Below, one piece after another: positions 10,002 to 18,297 of a DNA stretch of 64,000 nt (within the stretch, counting starts at the first letter, position 1; each line of letters opens with the position of its first letter). The position numbers and the translations under genes are program-made. The stretch comes from Metabacillus schmidteae. Its GTDB lineage: Bacteria; Bacillota; Bacilli; Bacillales; Bacillaceae. The stretch covers positions 2,298,001 through 2,362,000 of the forward strand of contig NZ_CAESCH010000001.1 of NCBI RefSeq assembly GCF_903166545.1. Direction: 5' to 3'. The notes beneath the pieces were generated by a model. The model had not been told where the DNA came from and made no database searches. It saw only the letters and a list, made by a program, of their open reading frames with translations.

Positions 10002-10730
10002 GTGAAACAATCGAATGTGAAAAAAGGGCTTAGTTTTACTATTTTAACGATGATTTTTGGTTTAATGCTTGGAATTCAATACCAAACGATTAAAGAGCCG
10101 ATAGAAAGAGATACACGTGATATGTGGCAGCTTAGAGAAGATTTAAAGAAGGAACAGACACTTCAGTTAGAATTGCTAACTGAAATACGAAAATACAATG
10201 AAATCATCGAGTCTCACGAAAGTGAAAACAGTATAAATCCGGAAAATGCTCTAAAAGAAACATTGGTTGTTCTGAAGGAAGAAGCGGGTCTTACTAAAGT
10301 AACAGGATCAGGTATTACTATAACAATTGATAAATTATTTTCGGAGGAGCTTTTAGGGACTGAAATACAAGATATTTCCCCCGAATTATTAAAACGCCTT
10401 ATAAATGAATTAAACTCGTATGGTGCAAAAGAAATATCCATTCAAGGCAGACGTTTGATTAACTCAACAGTTATAAGAGATATTAATGGTCAAACAAAGA
10501 TAGATAATTATAGTTTACATACCTATCCTATCGAAATAAAAGTCATTTCAGATAATGTGGATAAGCTTTATAATCGAATGAATGCTTCTACCACTGATGA
10601 AGATTTTGCCATCGATAATTTGAGTTTGACAATCTCTGATCCAATTGAAAAATTGACAATTCCAGCTTATGAAGATTCAATTCGTGTTCGAAATATGAAG
10701 CCTAACGATACTGCTGAAGGGGGAGAATAA
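10002..10730 (+). CDS. ylxX: DUF881-family membrane-anchored protein YlxX
   Basis: This is a second DUF881 protein, paralogous to its neighbour YlxW. It has an N-terminal membrane helix (SFTILTMIFGLMLGIQYQTI), a short coiled coil (REDLKKEQTLQLELLTEIRKY) and an outer domain with GSGITITID and EISIQGRRL. GTG 10002 follows AGGTG at 9989-9993. GTG 10017 and TTG 9978 are possible alternatives. One base separates it from sbp. No enzyme function is known for the family. Confidence 0.82.
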   Translation: MKQSNVKKGLSFTILTMIFGLMLGIQYQTIKEPIERDTRDMWQLREDLKKEQTLQLELLTEIRKYNEIIESHESENSINPENALKETLVVLKEEAGLTKVTGSGITITIDKLFSEELLGTEIQDISPELLKRLINELNSYGAKEISIQGRRLINSTVIRDINGQTKIDNYSLHTYPIEIKVISDNVDKLYNRMNASTTDEDFAIDNLSLTISDPIEKLTIPAYEDSIRVRNMKPNDTAEGGE

Positions 10731-10731
10731 T

Positions 10732-11097
10732 ATGTGGCTACCAGTTCTTGGTCTCATATTAGGTGTTTTTCTAGGATTAGTTTCAGAATTAAGAATTCCC
10801 CCAGAGTATTCTAATTATTTATCAATTGCTATTTTAGCTGCTCTTGATACATTGTTAGGTGGAATTCGAGCATATTTGCAAGATATTTATGATGAAATGG
10901 TTTTTGTATCAGGTTTTTTCTTTAACATCATTTTGGCTGCAAGTTTAGCTTTTCTCGGGGTCCATATTGGTGTAGACTTATACTTAGTAGCAGTGTTTGC
11001 GTTTGGAGTAAGACTTTTTCAGAATATTGCTGTAATTAGAAGGATATTGATTTCTAAATGGACAAATTCTCGTGCAAAACTGAAAAAAGTTGAATAA
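10732..11097 (+). CDS. sbp: Small basic membrane protein Sbp (DUF1290)
   Basis: This 121 aa polytopic membrane protein has about three to four helices and a basic C-terminus (RRILISKWTNSRAKLKKVE), which gives the family its name. Length and position (ylxX-sbp-ftsA) match B. subtilis Sbp. Function is unknown. GGGGGAGA lies just before the ATG. It is the last gene before the ftsA promoter region. Confidence 0.88.
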   Translation: MWLPVLGLILGVFLGLVSELRIPPEYSNYLSIAILAALDTLLGGIRAYLQDIYDEMVFVSGFFFNIILAASLAFLGVHIGVDLYLVAVFAFGVRLFQNIAVIRRILISKWTNSRAKLKKVE

Positions 11098-11102
11098 TTT
11101 AA

Positions 11103-11130
11103 AGGAAATATTAAGTATTTGACGAATAAA
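11103..11130 (+). promoter_or_regulatory. Sigma-H-type promoter upstream of ftsA
   Basis: AGGAAAT (11103-11109), 13 bases, then CGAATAA (from 11123) fits the sigma-H consensus of AGGA plus W-rich -35 and GAAT -10. In B. subtilis ftsAZ has a sigma-H promoter that raises FtsZ level at the start of sporulation. Confidence 0.6.
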
Positions 11131-11201
11131 CACTAGTGAAGCCAAAAATCAAGATTTTATTAAATAATTCGATTTGTAACAAACCTGTAAAGCTAGATTC
11201 A

Positions 11202-11230
11202 TTGTCATGTTGTTCTGTAAAGAATAGAAT
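11202..11230 (+). promoter_or_regulatory. Sigma-A promoter of ftsA-ftsZ
   Basis: TTGTCA (11202-11207), a 17-base spacer and TAGAAT (11225-11230), each one mismatch from consensus, lie 33 bases upstream of the ftsA ATG. It is the probable vegetative ftsAZ promoter. Confidence 0.65.
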
Positions 11231-11263
11231 AGAAAGTATTGATAGATGGGGAGGTGCCTTAGA

Positions 11264-12550
11264 ATGAACAACAATGAACTATTTGTAAGTCTTGACATCG
11301 GTACATCCAGTGTTAAAGTAATTATTGGTGAAATGACAAATGATGCTTTAAACATTATTGGTGTAGGTAATGTAAAATCAGAAGGATTAAGAAAAGGATC
11401 TATAGTCGATATAGATGAAACGGTTCATTCTATTAAAAAAGCAGTAGAACAGGCCGAGAGAATGGTTGGAATCTCCCTTAAACGAGTCGTAGTAGGTGTA
11501 ACAGGAAACCATGTTCAACTACAAGACTGTCATGGGGTTGTTGCGGTTTCCAGCGAAAATCGCGAGATATCAAATGAGGATGTACGAAGAGTGATAGAGG
11601 CCGCTCAGGTGATTTCAATACCACCTGAAAGGGAAATCATTGATGTTATTCCAAGACAGTTTATCGTGGATGGACTAGATGAAATAAATGATCCGAGAGG
11701 TATGCTTGGCGTAAGATTAGAAATGGAAGGCACAATCATTACTGGATCAAAGACGATTTTACATAATTTATTACGATGTGTAGAACGTGCAGGTTTAGAA
11801 ATTACAGATATTTGTCTACAACCATTGGCAGCTGGTTCTGTTGCTTTATCGAAAGATGAGAAGAACTTGGGAGTTGCATTAGTTGATATTGGCGGTGGTT
11901 CTACGACAATTGCCGTATTTGACCAAAACCATTTAGTTGCAACGAGTGTACTACCAATTGGTGGTGAGAATATCACAAAAGATATTTCAATAGGTTTACG
12001 TACAACTACTGATGAAGCAGAGCGTCTAAAAGTAAAGTATGGTCATGCTTATTATGACCATGCATCTGAAGATGAAATTTTTGATGCTTCCGTTATTGGA
12101 TCAGACCAAAAAAGAACTTTTAACCAATTAGAACTTGCGGATATAATTGAAGCAAGATTGGAAGAAGTTTACGAACTTATTTTGTATGAACTTAGAAGAC
12201 TTGGAATTCAAGATCTGCCAGGAGGATTTGTATTAACTGGTGGAACTGTAAAAATGCCAGGCGTCTTAGAATTAGGACAGGCTGTCCTCCAAAATAGTGT
12301 AAGAATTGCAAGTCCTGATTATATTGGAGTTAGAGAACCTCAATATATGACGGGAGTGGGCTTAATCCAGTTCGCATATAAAAATGCTAAAATTCAAGGC
12401 AGAAAAATAGGTTCAAATGTTACGGTTGATGCAGTAGAGGTTGCTGCAACTAAAGAACCACAGCCGCAGCAAAGAACAAAACCTCAAAAGCAACAAGAAG
12501 ATAAAAAAGTAAACAAAGTGAAGAAATTTTTTGGCTACTTCTTTGAATAG
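11264..12550 (+). CDS. ftsA: Cell-division protein FtsA
   Basis: This actin-like ATPase tethers FtsZ to the membrane. The N-terminal LFVSLDIGTSSVKVI is the phosphate-1 loop of the actin fold, VALVDIGGGSTTIAVF is phosphate-2, and FVLTGGTVKMPGV is the adenosine motif. The C-terminus ends KKFFGYFFE, an amphipathic membrane-targeting helix after a Q/K-rich linker. ATG 11264 (428 aa) has GGGGAGGTG upstream and begins MNNNELFVSLD like B. subtilis. It is co-transcribed with ftsZ 44 bases downstream. Confidence 0.96.
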   Translation: MNNNELFVSLDIGTSSVKVIIGEMTNDALNIIGVGNVKSEGLRKGSIVDIDETVHSIKKAVEQAERMVGISLKRVVVGVTGNHVQLQDCHGVVAVSSENREISNEDVRRVIEAAQVISIPPEREIIDVIPRQFIVDGLDEINDPRGMLGVRLEMEGTIITGSKTILHNLLRCVERAGLEITDICLQPLAAGSVALSKDEKNLGVALVDIGGGSTTIAVFDQNHLVATSVLPIGGENITKDISIGLRTTTDEAERLKVKYGHAYYDHASEDEIFDASVIGSDQKRTFNQLELADIIEARLEEVYELILYELRRLGIQDLPGGFVLTGGTVKMPGVLELGQAVLQNSVRIASPDYIGVREPQYMTGVGLIQFAYKNAKIQGRKIGSNVTVDAVEVAATKEPQPQQRTKPQKQQEDKKVNKVKKFFGYFFE

Positions 12551-12594
12551 TTAACATCACATAGAAGTCATTTGATGGATTAGGAGGATTTTGC

Positions 12595-13743
12595 ATGTTG
12601 GAGTTTGATACAAATATTGACGGCTTAGCTACCATTAAGGTCATTGGAGTTGGTGGCGGAGGTAATAACGCTGTTAATCGAATGATAGAACACGGGGTTC
12701 AAGGTGTAGAATTTATTGCTGTAAATACGGATGCTCAAGCATTGAACTTATCTAAAGCAGAAGTGAAAATGCAAATCGGCTCAAAATTAACAAGAGGGTT
12801 AGGTGCGGGTGCTAATCCAGAAGTTGGTAAAAAAGCTGCTGAAGAAAGTAGAGAGCAAATTGAAGAAGCGCTTAGAGGCGCGGATATGGTATTTGTAACA
12901 GCTGGTATGGGTGGTGGAACAGGTACAGGTGCTGCACCTGTTATCGCTCAAATAGCAAAAGATCTTGGTGCTTTAACGGTTGGTGTTGTTACTAGACCTT
13001 TCACATTTGAAGGCCGTAAGCGTCAAATGCAGGCTGCAGGCGGTATTTCATCTATGAAGGAATCAGTGGACACATTAATCGTTATTCCAAACGATCGTCT
13101 ACTTGAAATTGTGGATAAAAATACTCCTATGCTTGAGGCATTTAGAGAAGCGGATAACGTTTTACGACAAGGTGTACAGGGTATCTCAGATTTAATTGCA
13201 ACACCTGGTCTTATAAACCTTGATTTTGCAGATGTAAAAACGATTATGTCCAATCGTGGTTCAGCATTAATGGGTATCGGGGTTGCAACAGGAGAGAATC
13301 GTGCTGCTGAGGCTGCTAAAAAAGCCATCTCGAGTCCTTTACTAGAAAAATCTATTGACGGTGCACAAGGAGTTCTTATGAACATTACGGGTGGAATGAA
13401 CTTAAGTTTATATGAAGTTCAGGAAGCTGCTGATATTGTTGCAACGGCATCAGATCAAGATGTAAACATGATTTTCGGGTCTGTAATTAATGAAAATCTA
13501 AAAGATGAAATTATTGTTACAGTTATTGCGACTGGTTTCACTGAACAAGAAATGAACCCATTGAAACCGCAAAATACTCGTTCATTTGGTAATAATGCAT
13601 CTAAACCTGCTCCAAAACGTGAAACTCACCGTGAGGAACCGGTTCAAGAATCAATCAGTCGTGGTAATGCTCAACAACAGCAGCAAACAGAAGAAGCGTT
13701 AGATATTCCTACCTTCTTAAGAAATAGAAACAAACGCAGATAA
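12595..13743 (+). CDS. ftsZ: Cell-division GTPase FtsZ
   Basis: This tubulin-like GTPase forms the Z ring. The tubulin signature [10 protein letters not shown] is near residues 106-115, and NTDAQAL and the T7-region [11 protein letters not shown] are present. After a variable Q-rich linker it ends with the conserved tail [13 protein letters not shown], which binds FtsA and SepF (sepF is also in this window). The 382 aa length is normal. TTAGGAGGA precedes the ATG. Its terminator hairpin is duplicated around an inserted repeat-like element. Confidence 0.98.
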   Translation: MLEFDTNIDGLATIKVIGVGGGGNNAVNRMIEHGVQGVEFIAVNTDAQALNLSKAEVKMQIGSKLTRGLGAGANPEVGKKAAEESREQIEEALRGADMVFVTAGMGGGTGTGAAPVIAQIAKDLGALTVGVVTRPFTFEGRKRQMQAAGGISSMKESVDTLIVIPNDRLLEIVDKNTPMLEAFREADNVLRQGVQGISDLIATPGLINLDFADVKTIMSNRGSALMGIGVATGENRAAEAAKKAISSPLLEKSIDGAQGVLMNITGGMNLSLYEVQEAADIVATASDQDVNMIFGSVINENLKDEIIVTVIATGFTEQEMNPLKPQNTRSFGNNASKPAPKRETHREEPVQESISRGNAQQQQQTEEALDIPTFLRNRNKRR

Positions 13744-13769
13744 AAAAGAGTACCTCCGGGTACTCTTTT
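13744..13769 (+). terminator. ftsZ terminator hairpin, first copy
   Basis: A perfect inverted repeat (11-base arms, 3-base loop) begins immediately after the ftsZ stop. The identical 26 bases recur at 13929-13954. This copy lacks a long T tract (TTTTC only). Confidence 0.75.
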
Positions 13770-13928
13770 CAGTTTGTAGACAAAGTAAAAATCGCTAGCC
13801 CTTCAGACTGATTGCTAACGCTTGCTTTCGAGGCACGAAAACCTTGTGAGGAGCGGAGTTACCGGGGTTGGTAATGAGCACCACAGCAAGGTGAGTAACG
13901 AAGAAAGCGAGCGTTTGTCAACAGTCTG
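13770..13928. repeat. Structured repeat-like (MITE/REP-like) element inside the ftsZ terminator
   Basis: These 159 bases lie between two identical 26-base hairpins. The outer arms (from TTCAGACTG at 13802 to about 13830, against about 13900 to CAGTCTGAA ending 13930) are imperfect inverted repeats. Inner pairs are ACCTTG (13841-13846) with CAAGGT (13887-13892) and TTACC (13859-13863) with GGTAA (13870-13874). Base composition is more GC-rich than the surroundings. No ORF of note. It looks like a small mobile or repeat family, inferred from structure only. Confidence 0.6.
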
Positions 13929-13958
13929 AAAAGAGTACCTCCGGGTACTCTTTTTTTT
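13929..13958 (+). terminator. ftsZ terminator hairpin, second copy
   Basis: This copy is identical to 13744-13769 over 26 bases but runs into eight T residues, making it the functional intrinsic terminator. From here to 14078 I see no gene or clear signal. Confidence 0.8.
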
Positions 13959-14078
13959 CATCCTTCCTCATGTTGTTCATTATGTCATTCTATTCTTTCC
14001 TATATTCCTATTATAATCTATAAGTGTTTTTGTGAGCTCATTCAAGTGAGAAAGTTCTCTATCTACTGCTAATCTTCA

Positions 14079-14165
14079 CTCGACAAAAATTCTAATAATC
14101 TTTCAAAAATACTTACTGTTTCTCGGCAGTAAATGACAGACTTCCTATCCTATTGGCTTTATACT
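14079..14165 (+). promoter_or_regulatory. Spo0A-dependent spoIIG-type promoter
   Basis: ATGACA (14133-14138) and TATACT (14160-14165) are separated by 21 bases. This abnormally long spacing resembles the spoIIG promoter of B. subtilis (22 bases), which uses sigma-A and needs Spo0A. Two near matches to the reverse 0A box TTCGACA lie upstream: CTCGACA (14079-14085) and CTCGGCA (14122-14128), the latter abutting the -35. Spo0A control is inferred from these and from the downstream genes. Confidence 0.6.
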
Positions 14166-14230
14166 ATTTCCATTAGGTGCTCATCTATTGAACTACTATT
14201 TAGTGGGATAGATAAGAGGAGGGATTCGTT

Positions 14231-14302
14231 ATGGCAGGAAGGAAAGGGGTAGAAGATGTCTATTTATTTAGACGTAATTTGGCTTTTAAACTTTTCCTTT
14301 GA
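14231..14302 (+). CDS. Short ORF overlapping the spoIIGA start (candidate leader peptide)
   Basis: ATG 14231 has a perfect AGGAGG (14217-14222) eight bases upstream and encodes 23 codons (MAGRKGVEDVYLFRRNLAFK...), ending at TGA 14300-14302. It overlaps the first 47 bases of spoIIGA in another frame. It could set translation of spoIIGA by coupling or interference, or be fortuitous. Confidence 0.35.
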   Translation: MAGRKGVEDVYLFRRNLAFKLFL

Positions 14303-15188
14303 TTTACTTCTACTTGTGCTAACAGCAATTGTGTTAAAAAGGAAAATAAAAAAAATTCGAATGGTCATAGCTGCCTTAATAGGTTCCAGTATTGTGATCA
14401 TGATGTTTACACCATTAGCATTTTTTGCTACTGATCCATTTGGCAAAATGTTTATCTCCATTTTAATGGTTTTTTCAGCATTTGGTTTTAAAAGATTTCG
14501 TTTTTTCTTCCAAGGGCTCCTTACCTTTTATTTTGTAACCTTTTTGGTTGGCGGTGGTATGATAGGAGTTCATTATTTTCTACAGCAGGAAATGACATAT
14601 CTGGAAGGAATTTTAATGACAAATTCTACTGGATTTGGTCACCCGATAAGCTGGTTATTTGTCATTATTGGTTTTCCAGTATTATGGTTGTTTGCTAGAA
14701 ATAGCTTAGAAGGAATTGAAGCAAAGAAAATACATTATGATCAGTTAGTAAAAGTTCAGATAACTGTTGATGATGTTCAGTTTACTTTGAAGGGACTAGT
14801 TGATAGTGGGAATCAGTTGTTTGATCCCATTACAAGAAGTCCTGTTATGATTATTGATACATTAAAAATCCAGGAATTTCTTCCGAAAGTTCTTGTTCAC
14901 CAAGCAATTCAGGATGATGTAATGAAAGCTATGAGTGAACAGGAAAATGAAAGTCATCCTTGGGAACATAGGGTTCGAATAATCCCTTATCGCGTTGTAG
15001 GAAGTGAGCATCAGTTTCTGCTTGGGTTTAAACCTGATGAGGTTTGGATTGAAACCAAAAACGAAACGTTTAAAGTGCAGAAAACAATTATTGGTTTAAA
15101 TCGAACAACTTTATCTTCTGAGGACGCGTATGAGTGTATTGTTCATCCTAAAATGCTCCAAGGACCATCGATTCAGAAGGTGTCTTAA
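14256..15188 (+). CDS. spoIIGA: Pro-sigma-E processing aspartic protease SpoIIGA
   Basis: This membrane-embedded aspartic protease removes the pro-sequence of sigma-E in the mother cell after a signal from SpoIIR. It has about five N-terminal membrane helices (residues about 5-150) and a C-terminal protease domain with GLVDSGNQLFDP; the aspartate is residue 183, the same number as the catalytic Asp in B. subtilis. The 310 aa length is normal. GGAAAGGGG is 5 bases upstream of ATG 14256. It is followed by its substrate gene sigE. Confidence 0.95.
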   Translation: MSIYLDVIWLLNFSFDLLLLVLTAIVLKRKIKKIRMVIAALIGSSIVIMMFTPLAFFATDPFGKMFISILMVFSAFGFKRFRFFFQGLLTFYFVTFLVGGGMIGVHYFLQQEMTYLEGILMTNSTGFGHPISWLFVIIGFPVLWLFARNSLEGIEAKKIHYDQLVKVQITVDDVQFTLKGLVDSGNQLFDPITRSPVMIIDTLKIQEFLPKVLVHQAIQDDVMKAMSEQENESHPWEHRVRIIPYRVVGSEHQFLLGFKPDEVWIETKNETFKVQKTIIGLNRTTLSSEDAYECIVHPKMLQGPSIQKVS

Positions 15189-15315
15189 TAATTCTACTTC
15201 TATCTTACTCTGCTTGTGATCATTTAGTACGATAGAGTAAATTTTCTTTTGAAATTATTTAGAAATTGTTATAAGTGTGCATAAACTGTAGATTTTTAGG
15301 AGGAGGAGGAGGAAA

Positions 15316-16035
15316 ATGAAAAAATTAAAATTACACCTTACTTATTTGTGGTATAAGTTATTAATTAAACTAGGGATCAAATCTGATGAGGTTTATTATA
15401 TAGGAGGTAGTGAAGCATTACCACCACCTCTTTCGAAAGAAGAGGAAGAAGTATTACTGCAAAAGCTGCCATCTGGAGATCAGGCTGCAAGATCCATTTT
15501 AATCGAAAGGAACCTGCGCCTTGTTGTATATATTGCGAGAAAATTTGAGAATACAGGTATTAACATCGAGGATTTAATCAGTATAGGTACTATTGGATTA
15601 ATTAAAGCTGTTAACACCTTTAATCCAGAAAAGAAAATTAAACTTGCTACATATGCTTCTCGTTGTATAGAAAATGAAATTTTAATGTATTTAAGGAGAA
15701 ACAACAAGCTTCGTTCTGAGGTGTCTTTTGATGAACCATTAAACATTGACTGGGATGGAAATGAACTATTGCTATCTGATGTGTTAGGAACAGAAGATGA
15801 TATTATTACGAAGGATCTTGAAGCTAATGTAGATAGAAAATTACTTTTAAAAGCACTTCAGCAATTAAATGATCGTGAAAAACAAATTATGGAGCTTCGA
15901 TTTGGATTACAGGGCGGGGAAGAAAAAACTCAAAAAGACGTCGCAGACATGCTTGGTATTTCCCAATCCTATATTTCAAGACTTGAAAAAAGAATAATTA
16001 AAAGATTGCAAAAAGAATTTAACAAAATGGTGTAA
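15316..16035 (+). CDS. sigE: Sporulation sigma factor SigE (pro-sigma-E, mother cell)
   Basis: This sigma-70 family factor directs early mother-cell transcription. It is made as a precursor: the amphipathic pro-sequence (residues 1-27) ends at ...SDEVY, with cleavage expected between Tyr27 and Tyr28 by the upstream SpoIIGA. Region 2 ([23 protein letters not shown]) and region 4 helix-turn-helix ([21 protein letters not shown]) are intact. It is 239 aa, as in B. subtilis. A purine-rich GGAGGAGGAGGA precedes the ATG. Confidence 0.98.
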   Translation: MKKLKLHLTYLWYKLLIKLGIKSDEVYYIGGSEALPPPLSKEEEEVLLQKLPSGDQAARSILIERNLRLVVYIARKFENTGINIEDLISIGTIGLIKAVNTFNPEKKIKLATYASRCIENEILMYLRRNNKLRSEVSFDEPLNIDWDGNELLLSDVLGTEDDIITKDLEANVDRKLLLKALQQLNDREKQIMELRFGLQGGEEKTQKDVADMLGISQSYISRLEKRIIKRLQKEFNKMV

Positions 16036-16113
16036 AAATTTTTTTAATCCAAACAAAGCCAATAATATCAAGAAAGATGAGGATATCTGCTTTAAGTGAC
16101 GGTTATAGCTTGT

Positions 16114-16142
16114 GCATATTTTTTCCTGTCGAGGAGATACTT
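16114..16142 (+). promoter_or_regulatory. Sigma-F-type promoter of sigG
   Basis: GCATA (16114-16118), 14 bases, then GGAGATACTT (16133-16142) fits the forespore consensus GYWTA and GGNRANANTW. In B. subtilis sigG is first transcribed by sigma-F and then autoregulated. Confidence 0.7.
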
Positions 16143-16178
16143 AACTCTGTACAGCAACTCCTGTTAGGAGGGAAAAAT

Positions 16179-16958
16179 GTGACAAGAAATAAAGTCGAAA
16201 TTTGTGGAGTAGATACCTCAAAACTTCCAGTTCTTAAGAATGAGAAAATGAGAGAGCTATTTAAGCAAATGCAAAACGGAGACTTATCAGCAAGAGAAGA
16301 GCTGGTAAATGGCAACTTAAGATTGGTACTTAGTGTAATCCAGCGATTTAACAACAGAGGAGAATTTGTTGACGATTTGTTTCAAGTTGGCTGTATAGGA
16401 TTAATGAAATCCATCGATAATTTTGACTTAGGCCAGAATGTCAAATTTTCAACATATGCTGTACCAATGATTATCGGAGAAATCCGTAGATACTTAAGAG
16501 ACAATAATCCAATCCGCGTCTCCCGCTCACTACGAGACATTGCTTATAAGGCGCTGCAAGTAAGAGAACGACTAATGAGCGAAACATCTAGAGAACCAAC
16601 TGCAGAGGAAATATCTAAAGAGCTTGATGTTCCTCATGAGGAGATCGTTTTCGCACTTGATGCGATCCAAGATCCAGTATCATTGTTTGAACCAATTTAC
16701 AATGACGGTGGAGATCCAATATTTGTAATGGATCAATTAAGTGATGAAAAAAATCGTGATATTCAATGGATTGAAGAATTAGCTTTAAAAGAGGGAATGA
16801 GGCGACTAAATAGTCGGGAAAAGCTAATTTTAAGAAAACGCTTCTTCCAAGGTAAAACCCAAATGGAGGTTGCAGAAGAAATCGGGATTTCTCAAGCGCA
16901 GGTGTCAAGACTTGAAAAAGCTGCAATTAAACAAATGAATAAAAATATTCAAAACTAG
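16179..16958 (+). CDS. sigG: Late forespore sigma factor SigG
   Basis: This sigma factor drives late forespore genes. The N-terminus TRNKVEICGVDTSKLPVLKN is the SigG/SigF-type anti-sigma interaction segment. Region 2 (NLRLVLSVIQRFNNRGEFVDD) and a region 4 HTH (MEVAEEIGISQAQVSRLEKA) follow. GTG 16179 (259 aa) has TTAGGAGGG upstream and matches the B. subtilis start; the frame is open further upstream to ATG 16077, but that would include the promoter. A terminator follows directly. Confidence 0.97.
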   Translation: MTRNKVEICGVDTSKLPVLKNEKMRELFKQMQNGDLSAREELVNGNLRLVLSVIQRFNNRGEFVDDLFQVGCIGLMKSIDNFDLGQNVKFSTYAVPMIIGEIRRYLRDNNPIRVSRSLRDIAYKALQVRERLMSETSREPTAEEISKELDVPHEEIVFALDAIQDPVSLFEPIYNDGGDPIFVMDQLSDEKNRDIQWIEELALKEGMRRLNSREKLILRKRFFQGKTQMEVAEEIGISQAQVSRLEKAAIKQMNKNIQN

Positions 16959-16990
16959 GGCTGCTCATTATGAGGAGCCTTTTCTTTTTT
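16959..16990 (+). terminator. Intrinsic terminator after sigG
   Basis: GGCTGCTCA (16959-16967) pairs with TGAGGAGCC (16971-16979) with one mismatch and runs into a T-rich stretch (16980-16990). Confidence 0.8.
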
Positions 16991-17023
16991 ATGATTAAAT
17001 TAGAAGAAAAATTCGCTTGTTTT

Positions 17024-17053
17024 GAATAGTTCGTACCCTATCTATCATAGATA
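17024..17053 (+). promoter_or_regulatory. Possible sporulation (sigma-E-like) promoter of ylmC
   Basis: GAATAGTT (17024-17031) and CATAGATA (17046-17053) with a 14-base spacer resemble sigma-E elements (ATA-containing -35; CATACAnT -10). The -10 has two mismatches, so this is tentative. Confidence 0.3.
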
Positions 17054-17109
17054 TGTATGAGGGGAGTTAGTAAACGTAACGACCGACGAAGGACATTGGA
17101 GGGAAGGTT

Positions 17110-17364
17110 ATGTATATTTCTGAGTTCCAATCAAAAGATGTAGTCAATGTTTCGGATGGAAAAAAGATGGGGAATATTGGAGATTTCGATATTAATGTTA
17201 CAACTGGTAAGATTCAGGCTATTATTATTAATGGGAATGGAAAAATGCTTGGTTTTTTTGGGAAAGAAGAAGAATTTATTATTCCTTGGAGAAATATTGT
17301 CAAAATTGGAGAAGATGTCATTTTAGTTAGAATGAATCGACAAATTGAGCTACAAGACGAATAA
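17110..17364 (+). CDS. ylmC: PRC-barrel protein, YlmC/YmxH family
   Basis: This 84 aa PRC-barrel domain protein belongs to a family common in sporulating Firmicutes, with unknown molecular function. The signature region DVVNVSDGKKMGNIGDFDIN and GFFGKEEEFIIPWRNIVKIGEDVILV fit the beta barrel. GGAGGG lies 5 bases before the ATG. In B. subtilis, ylmA and ylmB lie between sigG and ylmC; they are absent here. Confidence 0.85.
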   Translation: MYISEFQSKDVVNVSDGKKMGNIGDFDINVTTGKIQAIIINGNGKMLGFFGKEEEFIIPWRNIVKIGEDVILVRMNRQIELQDE

Positions 17365-17400
17365 ATTCTCACTCAAAAGCTAAACGTTACGGGGAAAATG

Positions 17401-17409
17401 TGGTAAAAT
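17401..17409 (+). promoter_or_regulatory. Possible extended -10 promoter of the ylmD operon
   Basis: TGGTAAAAT resembles an extended -10 (TGn plus TAAAAT, 17404-17409), but no clear -35 precedes it. It lies 49 bases before the ylmD ATG. Confidence 0.35.
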
Positions 17410-17457
17410 AAAGTGAAATAGTATACATTAAATGTCGAAATAAAGGGTTGAACATAT

Positions 17458-18294
17458 ATGAAAGCTAATGTTTTTGAAAAAAGTGACAAAACCCATTTAA
17501 CTTTATCGGACTGGAATGATCTATTAACCGGTCTGAAAGTTGGCTTTTCCACGAAATCTGGTGGTGTAAGTACTGGGTACTTTACATCTTTAAACCTAGG
17601 CCTTCATGTACAAGATCAGCCTGAAGATGTTAGGGAGAACCGTGAAACTCTTGCGAAGGCACTCTCGTTTCCATTAAAAAATTGGGTTTTTGCTGAGCAG
17701 GTTCATTCAGACAAGATTATGAAAGTGAACAAATCCAGCAGTGGCAAGGGAACACATGTATACGAAGATGGAGTAGCAGCATGTGATGGATTGTATACAT
17801 CTGAAAAAGGTATCATGTTATCACTATGTTTTGCAGATTGTGTCCCGTTGTTCTTTATTGCTCCTAAACATTCACTTATAGGGGTGGCTCATGCAGGGTG
17901 GAAAGGAACAGTTAAGGATATTGCTGGTAAGATGGTGAAACTGTGGCAGCAGGAGGAAGAGGTAGATGCAAAAGATATTTTCGTTGCGATCGGACCTTCT
18001 ATAGGTGGATGCTGCTATATCGTTGATGATAAAGTAATTTCATCAATTGATAAACAAGTGTTAGTACATGGCTCAATGCCTTACAATCCATTATCGAATG
18101 GGAAATATCAGCTAGATCTAAAGCTCCTAAATGAGCATTATTTACGAAATGCAGGTATTTTTAAAGAAAACATACTAGTTTCAGACCTATGTACAAGCTG
18201 TGAGAAAGGATTATTTTTCTCACACCGAAGGGATAATGGTCTAACAGGCAGAATGCTTAGCTTTATTGGAATAAATGAGGAGGTTACCCTCTAA
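17458..18294 (+). CDS. ylmD: Multicopper polyphenol oxidase / purine nucleoside phosphorylase family protein YlmD
   Basis: This 278 aa protein of the YfiH/LACC1 (DUF152) family contains the conserved metal-site motifs EQVHSDK, FADCVPLFF and AHAGWKGT. Family members have been reported as purine nucleoside phosphorylases/adenosine deaminases and, in E. coli, as an editing activity for muropeptide synthesis. The role here is not shown by sequence. The ribosome site is weak (AAGGG). It heads a ylmD-ylmE-sepF-ylmG run. Confidence 0.88.
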   Translation: MKANVFEKSDKTHLTLSDWNDLLTGLKVGFSTKSGGVSTGYFTSLNLGLHVQDQPEDVRENRETLAKALSFPLKNWVFAEQVHSDKIMKVNKSSSGKGTHVYEDGVAACDGLYTSEKGIMLSLCFADCVPLFFIAPKHSLIGVAHAGWKGTVKDIAGKMVKLWQQEEEVDAKDIFVAIGPSIGGCCYIVDDKVISSIDKQVLVHGSMPYNPLSNGKYQLDLKLLNEHYLRNAGIFKENILVSDLCTSCEKGLFFSHRRDNGLTGRMLSFIGINEEVTL

Positions 18295-18297
18295 AAG

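Noticed and set aside
15204-15252. Weak hairpin between spoIIGA and sigE
   Set aside because: It pairs only TTACTCT with AGAGTAA over a long loop. spoIIGA and sigE are co-transcribed in B. subtilis, so a terminator here is unlikely.
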